From: UTCHB3 sp964625575
GTDB lineage: Bacteria > Bacteroidota > Ignavibacteria > Ignavibacteriales > Ignavibacteriaceae
Assembly (NCBI GenBank): GCA_964625575.1
Contig: CAZVBQ010000001.1
Span: forward strand, 310,001 to 374,000
Length of the DNA: 64,000 bases
Reading direction: 5' to 3'
Under the pieces are notes generated by a model. It was not told where the DNA came from. It made no database searches and saw nothing but the letters and a program-made list of their open reading frames with translations. This document shows positions 16,937 through 26,667 of this stretch, piece after piece (position 1 is the stretch's first letter; every line of letters starts with the position of its first letter). Position numbers and translations under genes: made by a program.

Positions 16937-19846
16937 TTACTTAAGAAGAACCATCTTCTTGATATCGCTGAAAGTCTGATTGTCGGCAGTGTTTGCTTTC
17001 ATTTCGTAGAAATAAACACCACTTGTAAGTTTTGCTCCTGAAGGATCATCGGCGTTCCAGTAAGTTGAGTATGAACCCGCGTTGTTGAATCCTTCATAAA
17101 TTACTTTTACCACCTCACCAAGCAGGTTGTAAACCGTTATCCTGACATTCGCTGCCTTCGGAAGAGTGTAGTCGATCCTCGTGACAGGATTGAAAGGATT
17201 GGGGTAGTTCTGACCCAGAGAGAATGCAACAGGAAGTGTCTGCGGAGTCTTCACATCCGTCAGCGTTCCGTTGTAATTATAGGTCATCGCTGCAAGGTTG
17301 ATGATACCGGTCGAACCAACCAATTCGCCAACTCCGTTCGCGGTGCTGACCTTTATAAGGTCGGTTGCCTGGTTGTTAAGGCCTTTGAGTCCGAAAAGCA
17401 ACCCGGCAGGGTCGAATTCCAGATCAAATATTGCTGAACCAAATCCTGTGTAACCTACTCTGGTTGTATCACCTGTGGCAGTATTCACCTTAAAGATCAT
17501 ATCCTTCGGTGAACCAAGCGCCCTGTAAAGCGAAGCATACAGCTCGTTGGTCTGAGGATGGAAAGCGATCGAAAGAATCGGCGCTGCCGATGTGAATCTT
17601 TCGGTAAATGTTGAGTCGGTTAACCCAACCTTGTACACTTTTCCGCTCTTTGCCGAAGCATAAAGATTTCCGGTAGTATCGAAAGCAATGCTCGAAATAT
17701 CCGAAAGCGTGGTTCTGAAAAGCGTGTGAGCGTCTCCGGCAGCAGAGTTAACACGTACGATTTCAAGAGGCAGTGTGTTTCTCAGACCGTACACCACCTT
17801 GGTTTTCGGGTTAACCGCTATACTGAGGAACTGGTTCTTCAACGTCGGTCCGATCTCGGTCGGCACGGCGTTACCGGTTCTTAAGTAGAACAGACGGTTA
17901 TTATCCGCTCCGCCTGAAACGGCATACATTGCCTTCTCATTAGCGGGGAGAATCTCATAACCCGACGTGGTCACGGCCACTTTTATCGGATCGGGACTGT
18001 TCGAAACCACAACAAGAGTGTCGGCTATGGCGCCAAGTGTAAGCGGTTTGGCTGTCAGCTCAATGTCGATTGTCCTGTTTGGATCAAGAGTGTACGGATA
18101 AGTCAGATTTGTGTTCAGTGTAAAATTACCGGTAGTGAATGACATTGAGTTTATCACCAAAGGCTGTGATCCGAAGCTGGTAAGCCTGAATTTTTCAACC
18201 TGGCTGGTGGTGTTCTTCTCAATCTCACCGAAATTGAGCACTGACTTGGTCTGGAATGCCTTGGGTCCGTCAAATGGCGCGACTCTTAGAATACCAGTCC
18301 ATGTGCTCCAGGTATTTGAAGCCGCGGCGTACTCTGTAAAGATCACGAAATCGGTCATGTTCTCTGGGTTTATCCAGATTCCCATGTAGTCACCCCAGCG
18401 GTTTCTTGTTCCGCCAAAAGTTTTTACATAGTTTGCCTTTCCCGTCTGAAGAGGGGCGCTGTAAGTGAAATCTGTTTCATTCGCGAACTTCGAGGAGTAA
18501 AAAGCTCCCGCGTACTCCGAGTCACCGGAACGTGCAAAGGTCAATGCTGCGTTGTTGAACTTGTCAATGGCTATGGCACTGAAATAATACCAGTAACCAC
18601 TTGAGCCAAGAACTGATTGTTCGGCAACCGTTGATGTCGCTGCATTTATCTTCACATAATGCAAGGCCGAGTAATTTGAAGCGGAAGGATTCCTGATAGT
18701 GTGAACTGACCAGATCTGTCCGTCTTTGAATATGGGCTCGTTCTGAAGCTGGGCACCATTGGTCGAGATCAACGGAGTACCTCCACCGAGCTGGTTGGCA
18801 TCGGGCGGGGAAGCATAGTTAATCGTCGGAACCACCGATCCCTTTAGCACAGGCGCGGTCAACGGATTCTCAACCCAGTAAAGGGCGAAGAAGTTGGATG
18901 ACGAGGGCGCGTGCAGGAAATAGTATTTTGCCGGATCATGCGTGTAAGCGATCGTGGGTCTGATATGGAATATCCTTTGGTTGGTAGGACCGGGAGAAGG
19001 ATACTTTATATCATAAAGATCGGTGTAGTTGATTGTCGCGCCAACATTGTTCGAGTATAACGGAGCTTTCGGGATGATCCTGATCTTCGCGTACTGAAAA
19101 ACACTGGCAAATGAGAACTGGTTACCGCAAATATAGATAGCGTCATCATCAAATCCGACACCCTGATAATCCATCCAGCTTCCGTTCGGATCGTTTCCGT
19201 TAACATCTGAACGAAGCGCGAAGTTATACCAGACACCTGTAGGAATTGAGTCATCTGAAACGGAGAAAAGCAGGTAACCGCGTGAGGGGCTGTCATTCTG
19301 ATCAAGCCATACCATCACCCACCTCTTGTCGAAGTGGTCATAAATCACCTTGGGATCGAACGCGCCCGGTGACTGAATTGTTGAGGCAAACCACTGGTCA
19401 GCGTTAATTCGCTTCAGAAGGTTTCCGTTCTTGTCGAATATACCAAAGTCACTGTTCACAGTGGCTACGATATATCCGGCACCGACAGCAACGTGGGGGT
19501 CAGGCGGGATCGAGTTGGTTTGGGTTAAACCCTGGAAATCTTTCATCAGCAAGGCTTTTGTTGTATCGACCGCTTCCTTACCCGCGTTCTTGTCCTGAAC
19601 GTAGAGTTTGATCGCGTCGTACATGTCCTTATATTCTTCGATGAAATAAGGCTCAGCTGAATAGTCAATTTTGTTCCTGATCGTTTCCGGTTTGGGGAAA
19701 GCATTCGAGGGTGTCAATCCGAAACTGTTGGTGTTCATCATGACTCCACCGGTCACTGAACCGGCCGCGGGTCCTGAATAAGACTGCGCCATCAGTGAGG
19801 TGCCAAAGAACAAAAGAAACAGTGATAAAAAGGTATTTTTGATCAC
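16937..19846 (-). CDS. Secreted protein with type IX secretion C-terminal domain
   Basis: This is a 969-residue exported protein. A signal peptide covers residues 1-20 (cleavage near LMAQS). The bulk is beta-rich. About residues 530-630 resemble a choice-of-anchor/ASPM-SPD-2-Hydin Ig-like domain (LNFGEIEKNTT...FRLTSFG), and 640-860 contain repeated propeller-like strands (A-F-D-T-x-G-N-L-Y, E-F-D-P-A-G-L-L-F). The last 85 residues form a type A T9SS sorting domain, with QNYPNPFNP, VRITVYNLLGEVV and SGVYFYEMKA segments. It should cross the outer membrane by the type IX system and stay at the surface or be released. The cargo function is unknown; the propeller-like part may bind ligand or carbohydrate. 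Confidence 0.88.
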   Translation of the reverse strand: MIKNTFLSLFLLFFGTSLMAQSYSGPAAGSVTGGVMMNTNSFGLTPSNAFPKPETIRNKIDYSAEPYFIEEYKDMYDAIKLYVQDKNAGKEAVDTTKALLMKDFQGLTQTNSIPPDPHVAVGAGYIVATVNSDFGIFDKNGNLLKRINADQWFASTIQSPGAFDPKVIYDHFDKRWVMVWLDQNDSPSRGYLLFSVSDDSIPTGVWYNFALRSDVNGNDPNGSWMDYQGVGFDDDAIYICGNQFSFASVFQYAKIRIIPKAPLYSNNVGATINYTDLYDIKYPSPGPTNQRIFHIRPTIAYTHDPAKYYFLHAPSSSNFFALYWVENPLTAPVLKGSVVPTINYASPPDANQLGGGTPLISTNGAQLQNEPIFKDGQIWSVHTIRNPSASNYSALHYVKINAATSTVAEQSVLGSSGYWYYFSAIAIDKFNNAALTFARSGDSEYAGAFYSSKFANETDFTYSAPLQTGKANYVKTFGGTRNRWGDYMGIWINPENMTDFVIFTEYAAASNTWSTWTGILRVAPFDGPKAFQTKSVLNFGEIEKNTTSQVEKFRLTSFGSQPLVINSMSFTTGNFTLNTNLTYPYTLDPNRTIDIELTAKPLTLGAIADTLVVVSNSPDPIKVAVTTSGYEILPANEKAMYAVSGGADNNRLFYLRTGNAVPTEIGPTLKNQFLSIAVNPKTKVVYGLRNTLPLEIVRVNSAAGDAHTLFRTTLSDISSIAFDTTGNLYASAKSGKVYKVGLTDSTFTERFTSAAPILSIAFHPQTNELYASLYRALGSPKDMIFKVNTATGDTTRVGYTGFGSAIFDLEFDPAGLLFGLKGLNNQATDLIKVSTANGVGELVGSTGIINLAAMTYNYNGTLTDVKTPQTLPVAFSLGQNYPNPFNPVTRIDYTLPKAANVRITVYNLLGEVVKVIYEGFNNAGSYSTYWNADDPSGAKLTSGVYFYEMKANTADNQTFSDIKKMVLLK

Positions 19847-19873
19847 TTTCGTTACTCCATTAATTGAAAAAAC

Positions 19874-20443
19874 TTATTTCTGGTTTGCCTTCCAGGCATT
19901 GTACTGGTTGAGGAGTTCAACCACGCTTGTATCAGCGCTCACCGAAGTGGTAAATGTGAAACTTTTGGTCTTTGCTGGCCACTTTATGATCTGTGGGCCA
20001 CCGTTCTCACCAAGATAAGTACCATTTGAGGAAACATATGTCTCTGAAAGAAATCCGCCCATCGAGTAATAAACGGGAGCGCAGTCACATCCTTTTTCGT
20101 AAAGGAAGGAGATCTCAGAGAGGTCGTTGAATTTGAATTTTATCAGACCGTTAAGCTTTCCGTCTTCTTCCATCAGATCTTTTGAAACCACCTGAAGTGA
20201 GGCGTTCTCATCCTCAAATTTGGTTCCTTTTACGTAATCGTCGATCAGTGAAGCAAAATCTTTCAGCGATACATCATCTTCACCGTCTTTTGCAGATTTT
20301 ATGTTGTAAAACTTGATCCAGCCTTCACCGGAACCGTCGGCATTTACTTTATAGCTGTATTCTTTCTTGTCTACTGTGAGGCAACCTGCAAACATTAAGG
20401 TTACCAGCGCGATTATAAAAAGTCTCAATGAAACTAACTTCAT
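19874..20443 (-). CDS. Lipoprotein of unknown function
   Basis: This 189-residue protein has a lipoprotein signal: a hydrophobic stretch ending in the lipobox M-F-A-G-C with Cys21 as the lipidation site. The mature part has beta-strand patterning and starts with a Y-S-Y-K-V-N-A-D-G-S-G-E-G segment, followed by conserved-looking aromatic positions. Two further cysteines (C-D-C near residue 120) could form a disulphide. It lies 27 bases upstream of the T9SS cargo gene on the same strand, so the two may be co-transcribed and co-localised at the envelope. No known family is recognised. Confidence 0.78.
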   Translation of the reverse strand: MKLVSLRLFIIALVTLMFAGCLTVDKKEYSYKVNADGSGEGWIKFYNIKSAKDGEDDVSLKDFASLIDDYVKGTKFEDENASLQVVSKDLMEEDGKLNGLIKFKFNDLSEISFLYEKGCDCAPVYYSMGGFLSETYVSSNGTYLGENGGPQIIKWPAKTKSFTFTTSVSADTSVVELLNQYNAWKANQK

Positions 20444-20531
20444 TAGGGTCTCCTTTTGGGACTATATCAAATGATGGGAAAATGAAATGTGGATTTACAG
20501 GCGATAAGATATGAATATTTTCCGGCACATA

Positions 20532-20539
20532 CAAAGTTA
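20532..20539 (-). promoter_or_regulatory. Candidate -7 box for the lipoprotein/T9SS cargo unit
   Basis: On the minus strand TAACTTTG fits TAnnTTTG, with a TTG about 22 bases further upstream. It lies 89 bases before the lipoprotein start, leaving a long leader in which I see no defined structure. Confidence 0.45.
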
Positions 20540-20676
20540 AAATTATTCCACCCCTCTATATCAAGTATCACAACGGGTCACGAATTACAGGCTGCTGTTG
20601 TTTACGTATCCCCTCGCTTGCGGTTACTGAACCTCCTGTTTTTGTATCTTTCGGAGGTTAATTATTTTTATTCTGA

Positions 20677-21144
20677 ATGGCAAAGACTAACGCGGTAAGA
20701 ATCCTCGAAAGCAAAGGCATTCCCTTCTCAACACAGGCATATGAAGTGTCGGAGGAAGAACTCGATGCCGTCTCCGTCGCGCGGAAGATCGGACTTGACG
20801 CCGACACCGTGTTCAAAACATTGGTGGCGAGAAATGAAGTGAACGGACTTTTCGTTTTTGTCATCCCCGGCTCCTGTGAACTCGACCTGAAAAAAGCGGC
20901 AAAAGCTTCCGGTTCCAAGAAGATCGAGATGATAAAGGTCAAGGAGCTCTTCGATCTTACCGGTTATGTTCGTGGTGGCTGCTCCCCGATCGGGATGAAG
21001 AAATTATTCCCCACTTTCATCGATGAAACAGCGCTTATTTTCGACACCATTTCCATCAGTGCCGGAGTACGCGGCATGCAGATAATTATAAACCCCGAAT
21101 CACTGGTAAACGTGGTACCCGCCTCTCTCGCCGATCTTATATAA
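20677..21144 (+). CDS. ybaK: YbaK-type Cys-tRNA deacylase
   Basis: This 155-residue single-domain editing protein of the YbaK/EbsC family hydrolyses misacylated Cys-tRNA(Pro). The conserved lysine is K47 in TVFKTLV, and the G-Y-x-x-G-G-C-S-P-I-G-M-K loop at about 103-115 and the G-V-R-G-M-Q-I-I-I-N-P-E segment near 132-143 are typical. The length matches the family (about 155 aa). It stands alone between a divergent lipoprotein gene and the peptidase gene 81 bases downstream. Confidence 0.93.
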   Translation: MAKTNAVRILESKGIPFSTQAYEVSEEELDAVSVARKIGLDADTVFKTLVARNEVNGLFVFVIPGSCELDLKKAAKASGSKKIEMIKVKELFDLTGYVRGGCSPIGMKKLFPTFIDETALIFDTISISAGVRGMQIIINPESLVNVVPASLADLI

Positions 21145-21225
21145 TAACTTAAGCCATTACAACAATTCCCCCTGAAAACCTTAAATTTAGAACTTATTAA
21201 TTCTCAACTCTGTAAAATCAAACAG

Positions 21226-24081
21226 GTGACTAAATTGGCCCGGCATAACCAACACTTCATCATAGTTCTGTTATGTGTCTTTGCTACCATAACTTTGTTC
21301 CCACAACACAAAAAGAAGTTGGATCACGACGTTTACGATATCTGGAAAAGGATTGAACAACCTCAGATATCCAAGAATGGTGAACTCCTCCTTTTTGAAG
21401 TAAACACTTTCAGGAAAGATGGAAACCTGAACATTTACGACAGGATCAAAGGATCCACCCGGCTTATCCCCAAGGGAAAAGGTGCTAAAACCATTCCAAA
21501 CGGTGAATTTGTTGTTACTTCTGTAAAACCGGGCTGGGATACCCTGAAAGCCGCCAACCTTAAAAAGGTGAAAAAGGAAGACCTGCCCAAGGACTCCCTC
21601 GCTGTTTGGTTCAGAAAGGGTGACTCCACCACTTATTTAGCCGACGTGAAATCATTCAAACTGCCGGAATACTCAAACGGCTGGATGGCGATACAGTTCG
21701 AAAAAATGAAGAAACCAAAGGAAGAACCTAAAGCCAAGGATACCACCCAGACTAAAGACTCCTCCCAGGTTAAAGATACCCTGAAGGCTGCAAAAGAGAA
21801 AGATAAACCCGCCTCGAAGGCTAAACGGGATGGCACCGATCTCCTGATCTACAATCCCCTGACTTCTTCGCAGTTCAGGTTTACCAACGTCGAAGACTAT
21901 GCCGCCTCCGAAAGCGGTAACCGCTTCGCGTTTGTTTCTTTCGTTGACGACTCGGTTGACACGGCCTACGTGGTACGGTTCAATACGGAAACGCTCATTG
22001 CTGATACAGTAGTGATGAACGGACCCGTGAAATCAACGGTACTATCGAAAGATGGCTTGAAGATCGCCTTTCTTTTCTCGTCAGACACTTCAGCCACGGC
22101 GAAGAATTACAATCTTTACCTCTGGGAAGACGGAAAGAAAGAAGCCAAGGTGCTGGTTGATTCAGCCCACGCTTCCCTTCCGAAAGGCACCCGTGTGTCG
22201 GTGAATTATGATCTGAATTTCTCCGATTCAGGCAAGCGTCTCTTTTACGGTGTGGCGAAGGCACTCACCCCCGATCCCGATGAAACACTTCTCGACGAGG
22301 AAAAACCGAATGTTGAAGTATGGAGCTGGCACGATCCGATACTCCACACGCAACAGAATGTTGAACTCAACCGTGAGAAGAAAAAGACCACACTATTTGT
22401 CTATCACCTCGATACTGACAAAGCAGTTCAATTGACCGATTCCCTGATCGAGGATGTTGACTACTCAAAATACTCCGACAACAAATACGCGATGGGCTCC
22501 TCCGCCGTCGGTTACAAACATCTGATCTCCTGGGATGACTCTTATAGCGACATTTACGCGATAGATATGACCACCGGCGAGCGCGCACTCGTAAAAAAGA
22601 AACTGTCGCAATACAGCGGTATTTCACCCAAAGGAAATTACATCATCTGGTACGATGAGTCTGATTCTTCATGGTACTCGTACAAGACCACTTCGGGCAA
22701 AGCGAACAAAATATCGACAGGCATAGATCAAGCCCTTTGGAACGTTGAAAATGACGTCCCCGATCTACCCGGAGCGTATGGAATTGGCGGCTGGATGGAA
22801 GACGATGATGCCCTCCTGATCTACTCCCAGTTCGATGTCTGGCAGGCGGATCCCGACGGCGGCAATTCCGCTAAAAGGATCACCAACGGAAAAGAGAACA
22901 AAATTGTTTACCGGTCGATCGATCTCGATAGAAAACTCCCCTGGTTCCCGGCTAAAGGCGACCTTCACTTCACGATCTCTGATGACGTAACCAAGGAGAA
23001 CGGGTATGCCGTCTATTCACCGGAATCGGGCGCTCCGGCGAAGATACTATTCAAGACCCCGAACATGTATAACTATGCTCTGAAAGCTGAAAAAACCGGT
23101 GATATTCTGATCAACAGGGAGTCTTCAAAAGAGTCACCTGACCTCTATTACTCCAAGGCTTTCTCGCCTGATCTGTTGAAGGTAAGCGACAGCAACCCGC
23201 AACAAAAAGACTATCTCTGGTCGAATGTACAGCTCGTTAAGTATTACAGCATCGACGGTAAACCGCTCGAGGGATTGATCTATTTCCCCGAAAATCTGGA
23301 TAAAACTAAAAAATATCCGATGCTTGTTTACTTCTATGAAAAATACGCCGAAAATCTGAACAGATACTGGACTATCGGACCGAGCAGATCGATCATCAAT
23401 CCCAATTTCTACGCGAGTAACGACTATATCGTTTTCATTCCCGATATCGTGTATGAAGACGGCTTCCCCGGCAAAGGTGCTTACAATTGCATAGTCGGTG
23501 GCACGCTTTCGATGCTTGAGCAATTCCCCTTCATCGACCGTGAAAAACTCGGTCTTCAGGGCCAAAGCTGGGGCGGATATCAGACCGCCTTCCTGGTAAC
23601 CCAAACAAACCTTTACAGCGCTGCCATGGCAGGAGCTCCCGTTTCAAACATGACAAGCGCTTACGGCGGTATCCGCTGGGGATCGGGCATGGTAAGGGAA
23701 TTCCAATATGAAAAAGGACAGAGCAGAATTGGTGCCTCCCTCTGGGATAAACCTGAACTCTACATAGCTAACAGCCCCGTCTTCTTCCTCGACAGGGTGA
23801 CCACTCCCCTTCTGATAATGGCGAACGATAAAGATGACGCCGTGCCATGGTATCAGGGCATTGAGCTCTTCACAGGCCTCAGAAGGCTTCAGAAACCCGT
23901 TTGGATGCTCAACTATACAGGTGACGTACATAACCTGAAAGAGAACAGTTGGGGTAACAGGGTTGATCTCAGCATCCGCATGATGCAGTTTTTCGATCAC
24001 TATATGAAAGGCGCTCCCGCGCCCGACTGGATGACCAAAGGCGTAAAAGCGATTGAGCGTGACAAGGTCAGAGGCAATTGA
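21226..24081 (+). CDS. S9-family (prolyl oligopeptidase/acylaminoacyl-type) peptidase, exported
   Basis: This 951-residue protein has an N-terminal signal-like helix (about residues 8-25), a long beta-propeller domain, and a C-terminal alpha/beta hydrolase domain from about residue 690. The nucleophile elbow GQSWGGY places the catalytic Ser near 781; NDKDDAVPW supplies the Asp near 870; and GDVHNL supplies the His near 902. A Lys/Thr/Asp-rich insertion at about 160-205 is probably disordered. Members cleave short peptides or N-terminal residues, probably in the periplasm or outside here. The start is GTG at 21226; TTG at 21235 is an alternative. The 3' end overlaps the next gene by 29 bases. 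Confidence 0.88.
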   Translation: MTKLARHNQHFIIVLLCVFATITLFPQHKKKLDHDVYDIWKRIEQPQISKNGELLLFEVNTFRKDGNLNIYDRIKGSTRLIPKGKGAKTIPNGEFVVTSVKPGWDTLKAANLKKVKKEDLPKDSLAVWFRKGDSTTYLADVKSFKLPEYSNGWMAIQFEKMKKPKEEPKAKDTTQTKDSSQVKDTLKAAKEKDKPASKAKRDGTDLLIYNPLTSSQFRFTNVEDYAASESGNRFAFVSFVDDSVDTAYVVRFNTETLIADTVVMNGPVKSTVLSKDGLKIAFLFSSDTSATAKNYNLYLWEDGKKEAKVLVDSAHASLPKGTRVSVNYDLNFSDSGKRLFYGVAKALTPDPDETLLDEEKPNVEVWSWHDPILHTQQNVELNREKKKTTLFVYHLDTDKAVQLTDSLIEDVDYSKYSDNKYAMGSSAVGYKHLISWDDSYSDIYAIDMTTGERALVKKKLSQYSGISPKGNYIIWYDESDSSWYSYKTTSGKANKISTGIDQALWNVENDVPDLPGAYGIGGWMEDDDALLIYSQFDVWQADPDGGNSAKRITNGKENKIVYRSIDLDRKLPWFPAKGDLHFTISDDVTKENGYAVYSPESGAPAKILFKTPNMYNYALKAEKTGDILINRESSKESPDLYYSKAFSPDLLKVSDSNPQQKDYLWSNVQLVKYYSIDGKPLEGLIYFPENLDKTKKYPMLVYFYEKYAENLNRYWTIGPSRSIINPNFYASNDYIVFIPDIVYEDGFPGKGAYNCIVGGTLSMLEQFPFIDREKLGLQGQSWGGYQTAFLVTQTNLYSAAMAGAPVSNMTSAYGGIRWGSGMVREFQYEKGQSRIGASLWDKPELYIANSPVFFLDRVTTPLLIMANDKDDAVPWYQGIELFTGLRRLQKPVWMLNYTGDVHNLKENSWGNRVDLSIRMMQFFDHYMKGAPAPDWMTKGVKAIERDKVRGN

Positions 24082-25030
24082 TCTTTTCGGACCGGTAACG
24101 GTCCCCCGCGCTAAAATTGAACCTTCCGGTATGTTCCCCACGGGGAACATATCGGTTCAAAGGTTCGAACTCGTCCACCCCCTCATCCAGGGAAATAAAT
24201 GGTTCAAACTTAAACACAATATCCGCCAGTGTCTGAGCGAAGGGAAAGATACCATCCTCTCATTTGGCGGGGCCTACTCGAACCACATTCACGCCCTTGC
24301 CGCCGCGGGAAGTATCGCCGGGATCAACACGATTGGCATCATCCGCGGCGAACGAACCAACCCGTTGAATCACACTTTGCGCGATGCTGAGAGCTTTGGA
24401 ATGAGGCTGTACTTTGTCTCAAGAACAGAATACCGCGGACGCTATTCACCTGACTACCTTCTTGAATTAAAAGAAATTCTCGGTGATTTTTATCCGGTAC
24501 CGGAGGGGGGGTCTAATGATCTGGGCTACCTTGGCGCAGCCGAAATGCTGCCTGCTGATGCCGGGAATTTTACCCATGTCATCATGGCAACGGGTTCAGG
24601 AGGAACCATCGGAGGGAATTTCCTCGCTGCCTGCCGGGCAGGACTAACGAATACCAAATTCCTTTCAGTTCCTGTGCTTAAAGATTTTCAATACGTCATC
24701 GAAAATGTGAATGGTTTCCTCGAATCAGCAGGTTTCACACGCCCGCGAAACCTTGAAGTTCTTGATGGTTACCATCACGGCGGGTACGCGAAGTTCAGCG
24801 ATGATCTGATCAAGTTTATCGACGAGTTTCAGAACAGGTATAAAATACCTGTCGATCCCGTCTATACGGGGAAGGTCATGTTCGCGGTTTCAGATCTATC
24901 ACGAAAAGGGTATTTCACACCCGAAGATAAAATTCTCGTTTACCACACCGGAGGGTTGCAGGGAATGTCAGGATTTATCGAAAGATTTCCCCGGTTCCCC
25001 TACCTCTCCCACGACCGGATCATCGGCTGA
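24053..25030 (+). CDS. ACC deaminase / D-cysteine desulfhydrase-like PLP enzyme
   Basis: This is a fold-type II PLP enzyme of about 325 residues. The PLP lysine is K52 in GNKWFK, the substrate-binding loop is GGAYSNHIHA at 72-81, and a glycine-rich phosphate loop ATGSGGTIGG lies near 181-190. These mark the family that includes D-cysteine desulfhydrase and 1-aminocyclopropane-1-carboxylate deaminase; exact substrate is not decidable by eye. The start is uncertain: TTG at 24053 or GTG at 24059, both inside the end of the peptidase gene. The stop touches the stop of the convergent lyase gene with no gap. Confidence 0.85.
   Translation: MSVTRSEAIDLFGPVTVPRAKIEPSGMFPTGNISVQRFELVHPLIQGNKWFKLKHNIRQCLSEGKDTILSFGGAYSNHIHALAAAGSIAGINTIGIIRGERTNPLNHTLRDAESFGMRLYFVSRTEYRGRYSPDYLLELKEILGDFYPVPEGGSNDLGYLGAAEMLPADAGNFTHVIMATGSGGTIGGNFLAACRAGLTNTKFLSVPVLKDFQYVIENVNGFLESAGFTRPRNLEVLDGYHHGGYAKFSDDLIKFIDEFQNRYKIPVDPVYTGKVMFAVSDLSRKGYFTPEDKILVYHTGGLQGMSGFIERFPRFPYLSHDRIIG
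24131..24150. repeat. Near-perfect 20-base inverted repeat inside the 5' part of a gene
   Basis: ATGTTCCCC and GGGGAACAT flank a central AC, giving a palindrome perfect except at the centre. As RNA it could fold into an 8-bp stem with a CACG loop. It lies 79 bases into the desulfhydrase-like gene, where the peptide reads GMFPTGN. Confidence 0.6.
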
Positions 25031-26638
25031 TCAGGAATTGAGATCGTAAATATTGAACGGTCCTCCGTCTATCCACTGACGAACCAGCTCAATCTCGTTC
25101 CCAAGAAAAGTATCACCATCGGGCAGAGGCAGAAGTTTATCGAGATCCGTGAACAAGGCACCTGTCCCGATTCCTAATTGCGTCAATTCACCTTCTAGAT
25201 ACCCGGATTTCCCGTTCGTCATCTGAAGTCCTCTCAACGCGCACAAGATTTCTACCGCGAGCACGGTTTTAAGGTTGTCGAGTACCTTTAACAGATGGAC
25301 AACACCGACACTTCCCATCGAGACAAAATCTTCCTGCCCCGCGGAAGTGGAGATCGACATTACAGAGGCTGGATTGGCTAAAACCCTGTTCTCGCCCGCC
25401 CTGGCAGCGCCCGCGTACTGCGCGAGCATCAAGCCTGAATCCCCTTTTTCGGGGGAGATCGCAAGATTTGAAGGGAGACCAAAACTGAGATGCTTGTTCA
25501 GCATGCTGAATGCTCTCTTGTCGGAAATGAGCGTAAGCGAAACCAGTGAAAGTTTTAAATAATCGATCACCGTGGCAAGTGGCTGGCCATGAAAGTTGGA
25601 ACCGCTGTGGAAGATCAGATTATCTCCACTCGCTTCAAAGAGCGGATTGTCAGTGGCAGAATTGATCTCGATGTGCAGCACTTCTTCCATTTTGTCTAAA
25701 GCTTCTAATGCTGCCCCGTGAACGGGTGGAACCGCGCGGAAGCAATACCGGTCTTGCACACGCTCCGTTGCAGTGGCGGGGTCTTGCCCTCTGAACACCA
25801 CTTTCTGAGCTTCCTTTGTTGCCCTTCTGGAGCCTTCAAGCATCTCTCTCATCTCATCAGCCACGTTCACAATTCCTTTATGCGGTCTGTGGCTCGCGAG
25901 AAAATCGCTGAACGCGTCTTGTTCCCCTCTTATTGCCTCAAGCGAGAGCGCGGCAGCTCTATTAGCCGTTTGCAGAAGTGTATGAGCCTCCCTGACGGCA
26001 TAAATGGCACAAGCAGACATAAAATTTGTGCCGTTTGTAAGCCCCATCGCCTCTTTGAATCCAAGTTTTACGGGTTTCAGACCCGCGGCTTCAAGCGCTT
26101 CAGGAGCACTCATTAACTCACCTTTATACCACGCTTTCGACTCCGGCAGACCGATCATAACCCCGGCGATCATGGCAAGTGGTACAAGATCACCACTGGC
26201 ACCCACGGAACCCTGATCAAGCACTTCAGGTATTACACCTTTATTCAGCATCGATTCGAGCATCTCAACCGTCCCGGGTGAAACCGCGGAAACCCCTATG
26301 GCAAAAGAGTTTAGCCTGATTATCATCATCATTCTTACTATCTCTTCAGGGATGGGATCACCGGTTCCACAGTTGTGAGATTTGATGTACTTCTCCTGAA
26401 ACGAAGCTGCTTCCGCGGGCTCGATGAATGTATCTTTAAGATTTCCCACTCCCACGTTCACGCCGTAAATTTTCTCGTCCGGATTTTCGCTTATCTGCTT
26501 CAAAAGTCTGTCGCGGCACTCACTCACTTTTAATTTCGCTTCCGGTTTTAACTCAACCTTGTGGCGATTTGTTGCCGCGCTAAAAACATCCCAAGTGTTT
26601 AACGATCTGCCATCCAGATAAAGAGTGTGATTGTTCAT
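25031..26638 (-). CDS. MIO-type histidine/aromatic amino acid ammonia-lyase
   Basis: This 535-residue enzyme belongs to the histidine/phenylalanine/tyrosine ammonia-lyase family. The self-forming MIO cofactor triad Ala-Ser-Gly is residues 147-149 within GSVGASGDLVPL. The active-site tyrosine loop IYGVNVGVG is at about 57-65. At the substrate-selectivity position a Ser-His pair (S87-H88, K-S-H-N-C-G) is present, which fits histidine or tyrosine lyases better than phenylalanine lyases. Other hut genes are absent nearby, so histidine degradation is not demonstrated; urocanate or coumarate formation are both possible. It lies 29 bases downstream of hisS on the same strand. Confidence 0.85.
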   Translation of the reverse strand: MNNHTLYLDGRSLNTWDVFSAATNRHKVELKPEAKLKVSECRDRLLKQISENPDEKIYGVNVGVGNLKDTFIEPAEAASFQEKYIKSHNCGTGDPIPEEIVRMMMIIRLNSFAIGVSAVSPGTVEMLESMLNKGVIPEVLDQGSVGASGDLVPLAMIAGVMIGLPESKAWYKGELMSAPEALEAAGLKPVKLGFKEAMGLTNGTNFMSACAIYAVREAHTLLQTANRAAALSLEAIRGEQDAFSDFLASHRPHKGIVNVADEMREMLEGSRRATKEAQKVVFRGQDPATATERVQDRYCFRAVPPVHGAALEALDKMEEVLHIEINSATDNPLFEASGDNLIFHSGSNFHGQPLATVIDYLKLSLVSLTLISDKRAFSMLNKHLSFGLPSNLAISPEKGDSGLMLAQYAGAARAGENRVLANPASVMSISTSAGQEDFVSMGSVGVVHLLKVLDNLKTVLAVEILCALRGLQMTNGKSGYLEGELTQLGIGTGALFTDLDKLLPLPDGDTFLGNEIELVRQWIDGGPFNIYDLNS

Positions 26639-26667
26639 TTTATATTGATCTTCCGTTGTAATATTGA

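Noticed and set aside
20444..20676. Short open frames in the gap between the lipoprotein and ybaK
   Set aside because: They are AT-rich, overlap on both strands, lack ribosome sites, and one ends inside ybaK; I treat the gap as promoter region.
23134..24150. Two long antisense frames over the S9 peptidase
   Set aside because: Both are shadows of a gene with intact catalytic motifs; their peptides show no protein-like pattern.
24131..24150. parS-like centromere site
   Set aside because: The palindrome resembles parS ends (TGTTC...GAACA) but is two bases longer, lacks the CACGTG centre and lies alone within a gene far from any par gene.
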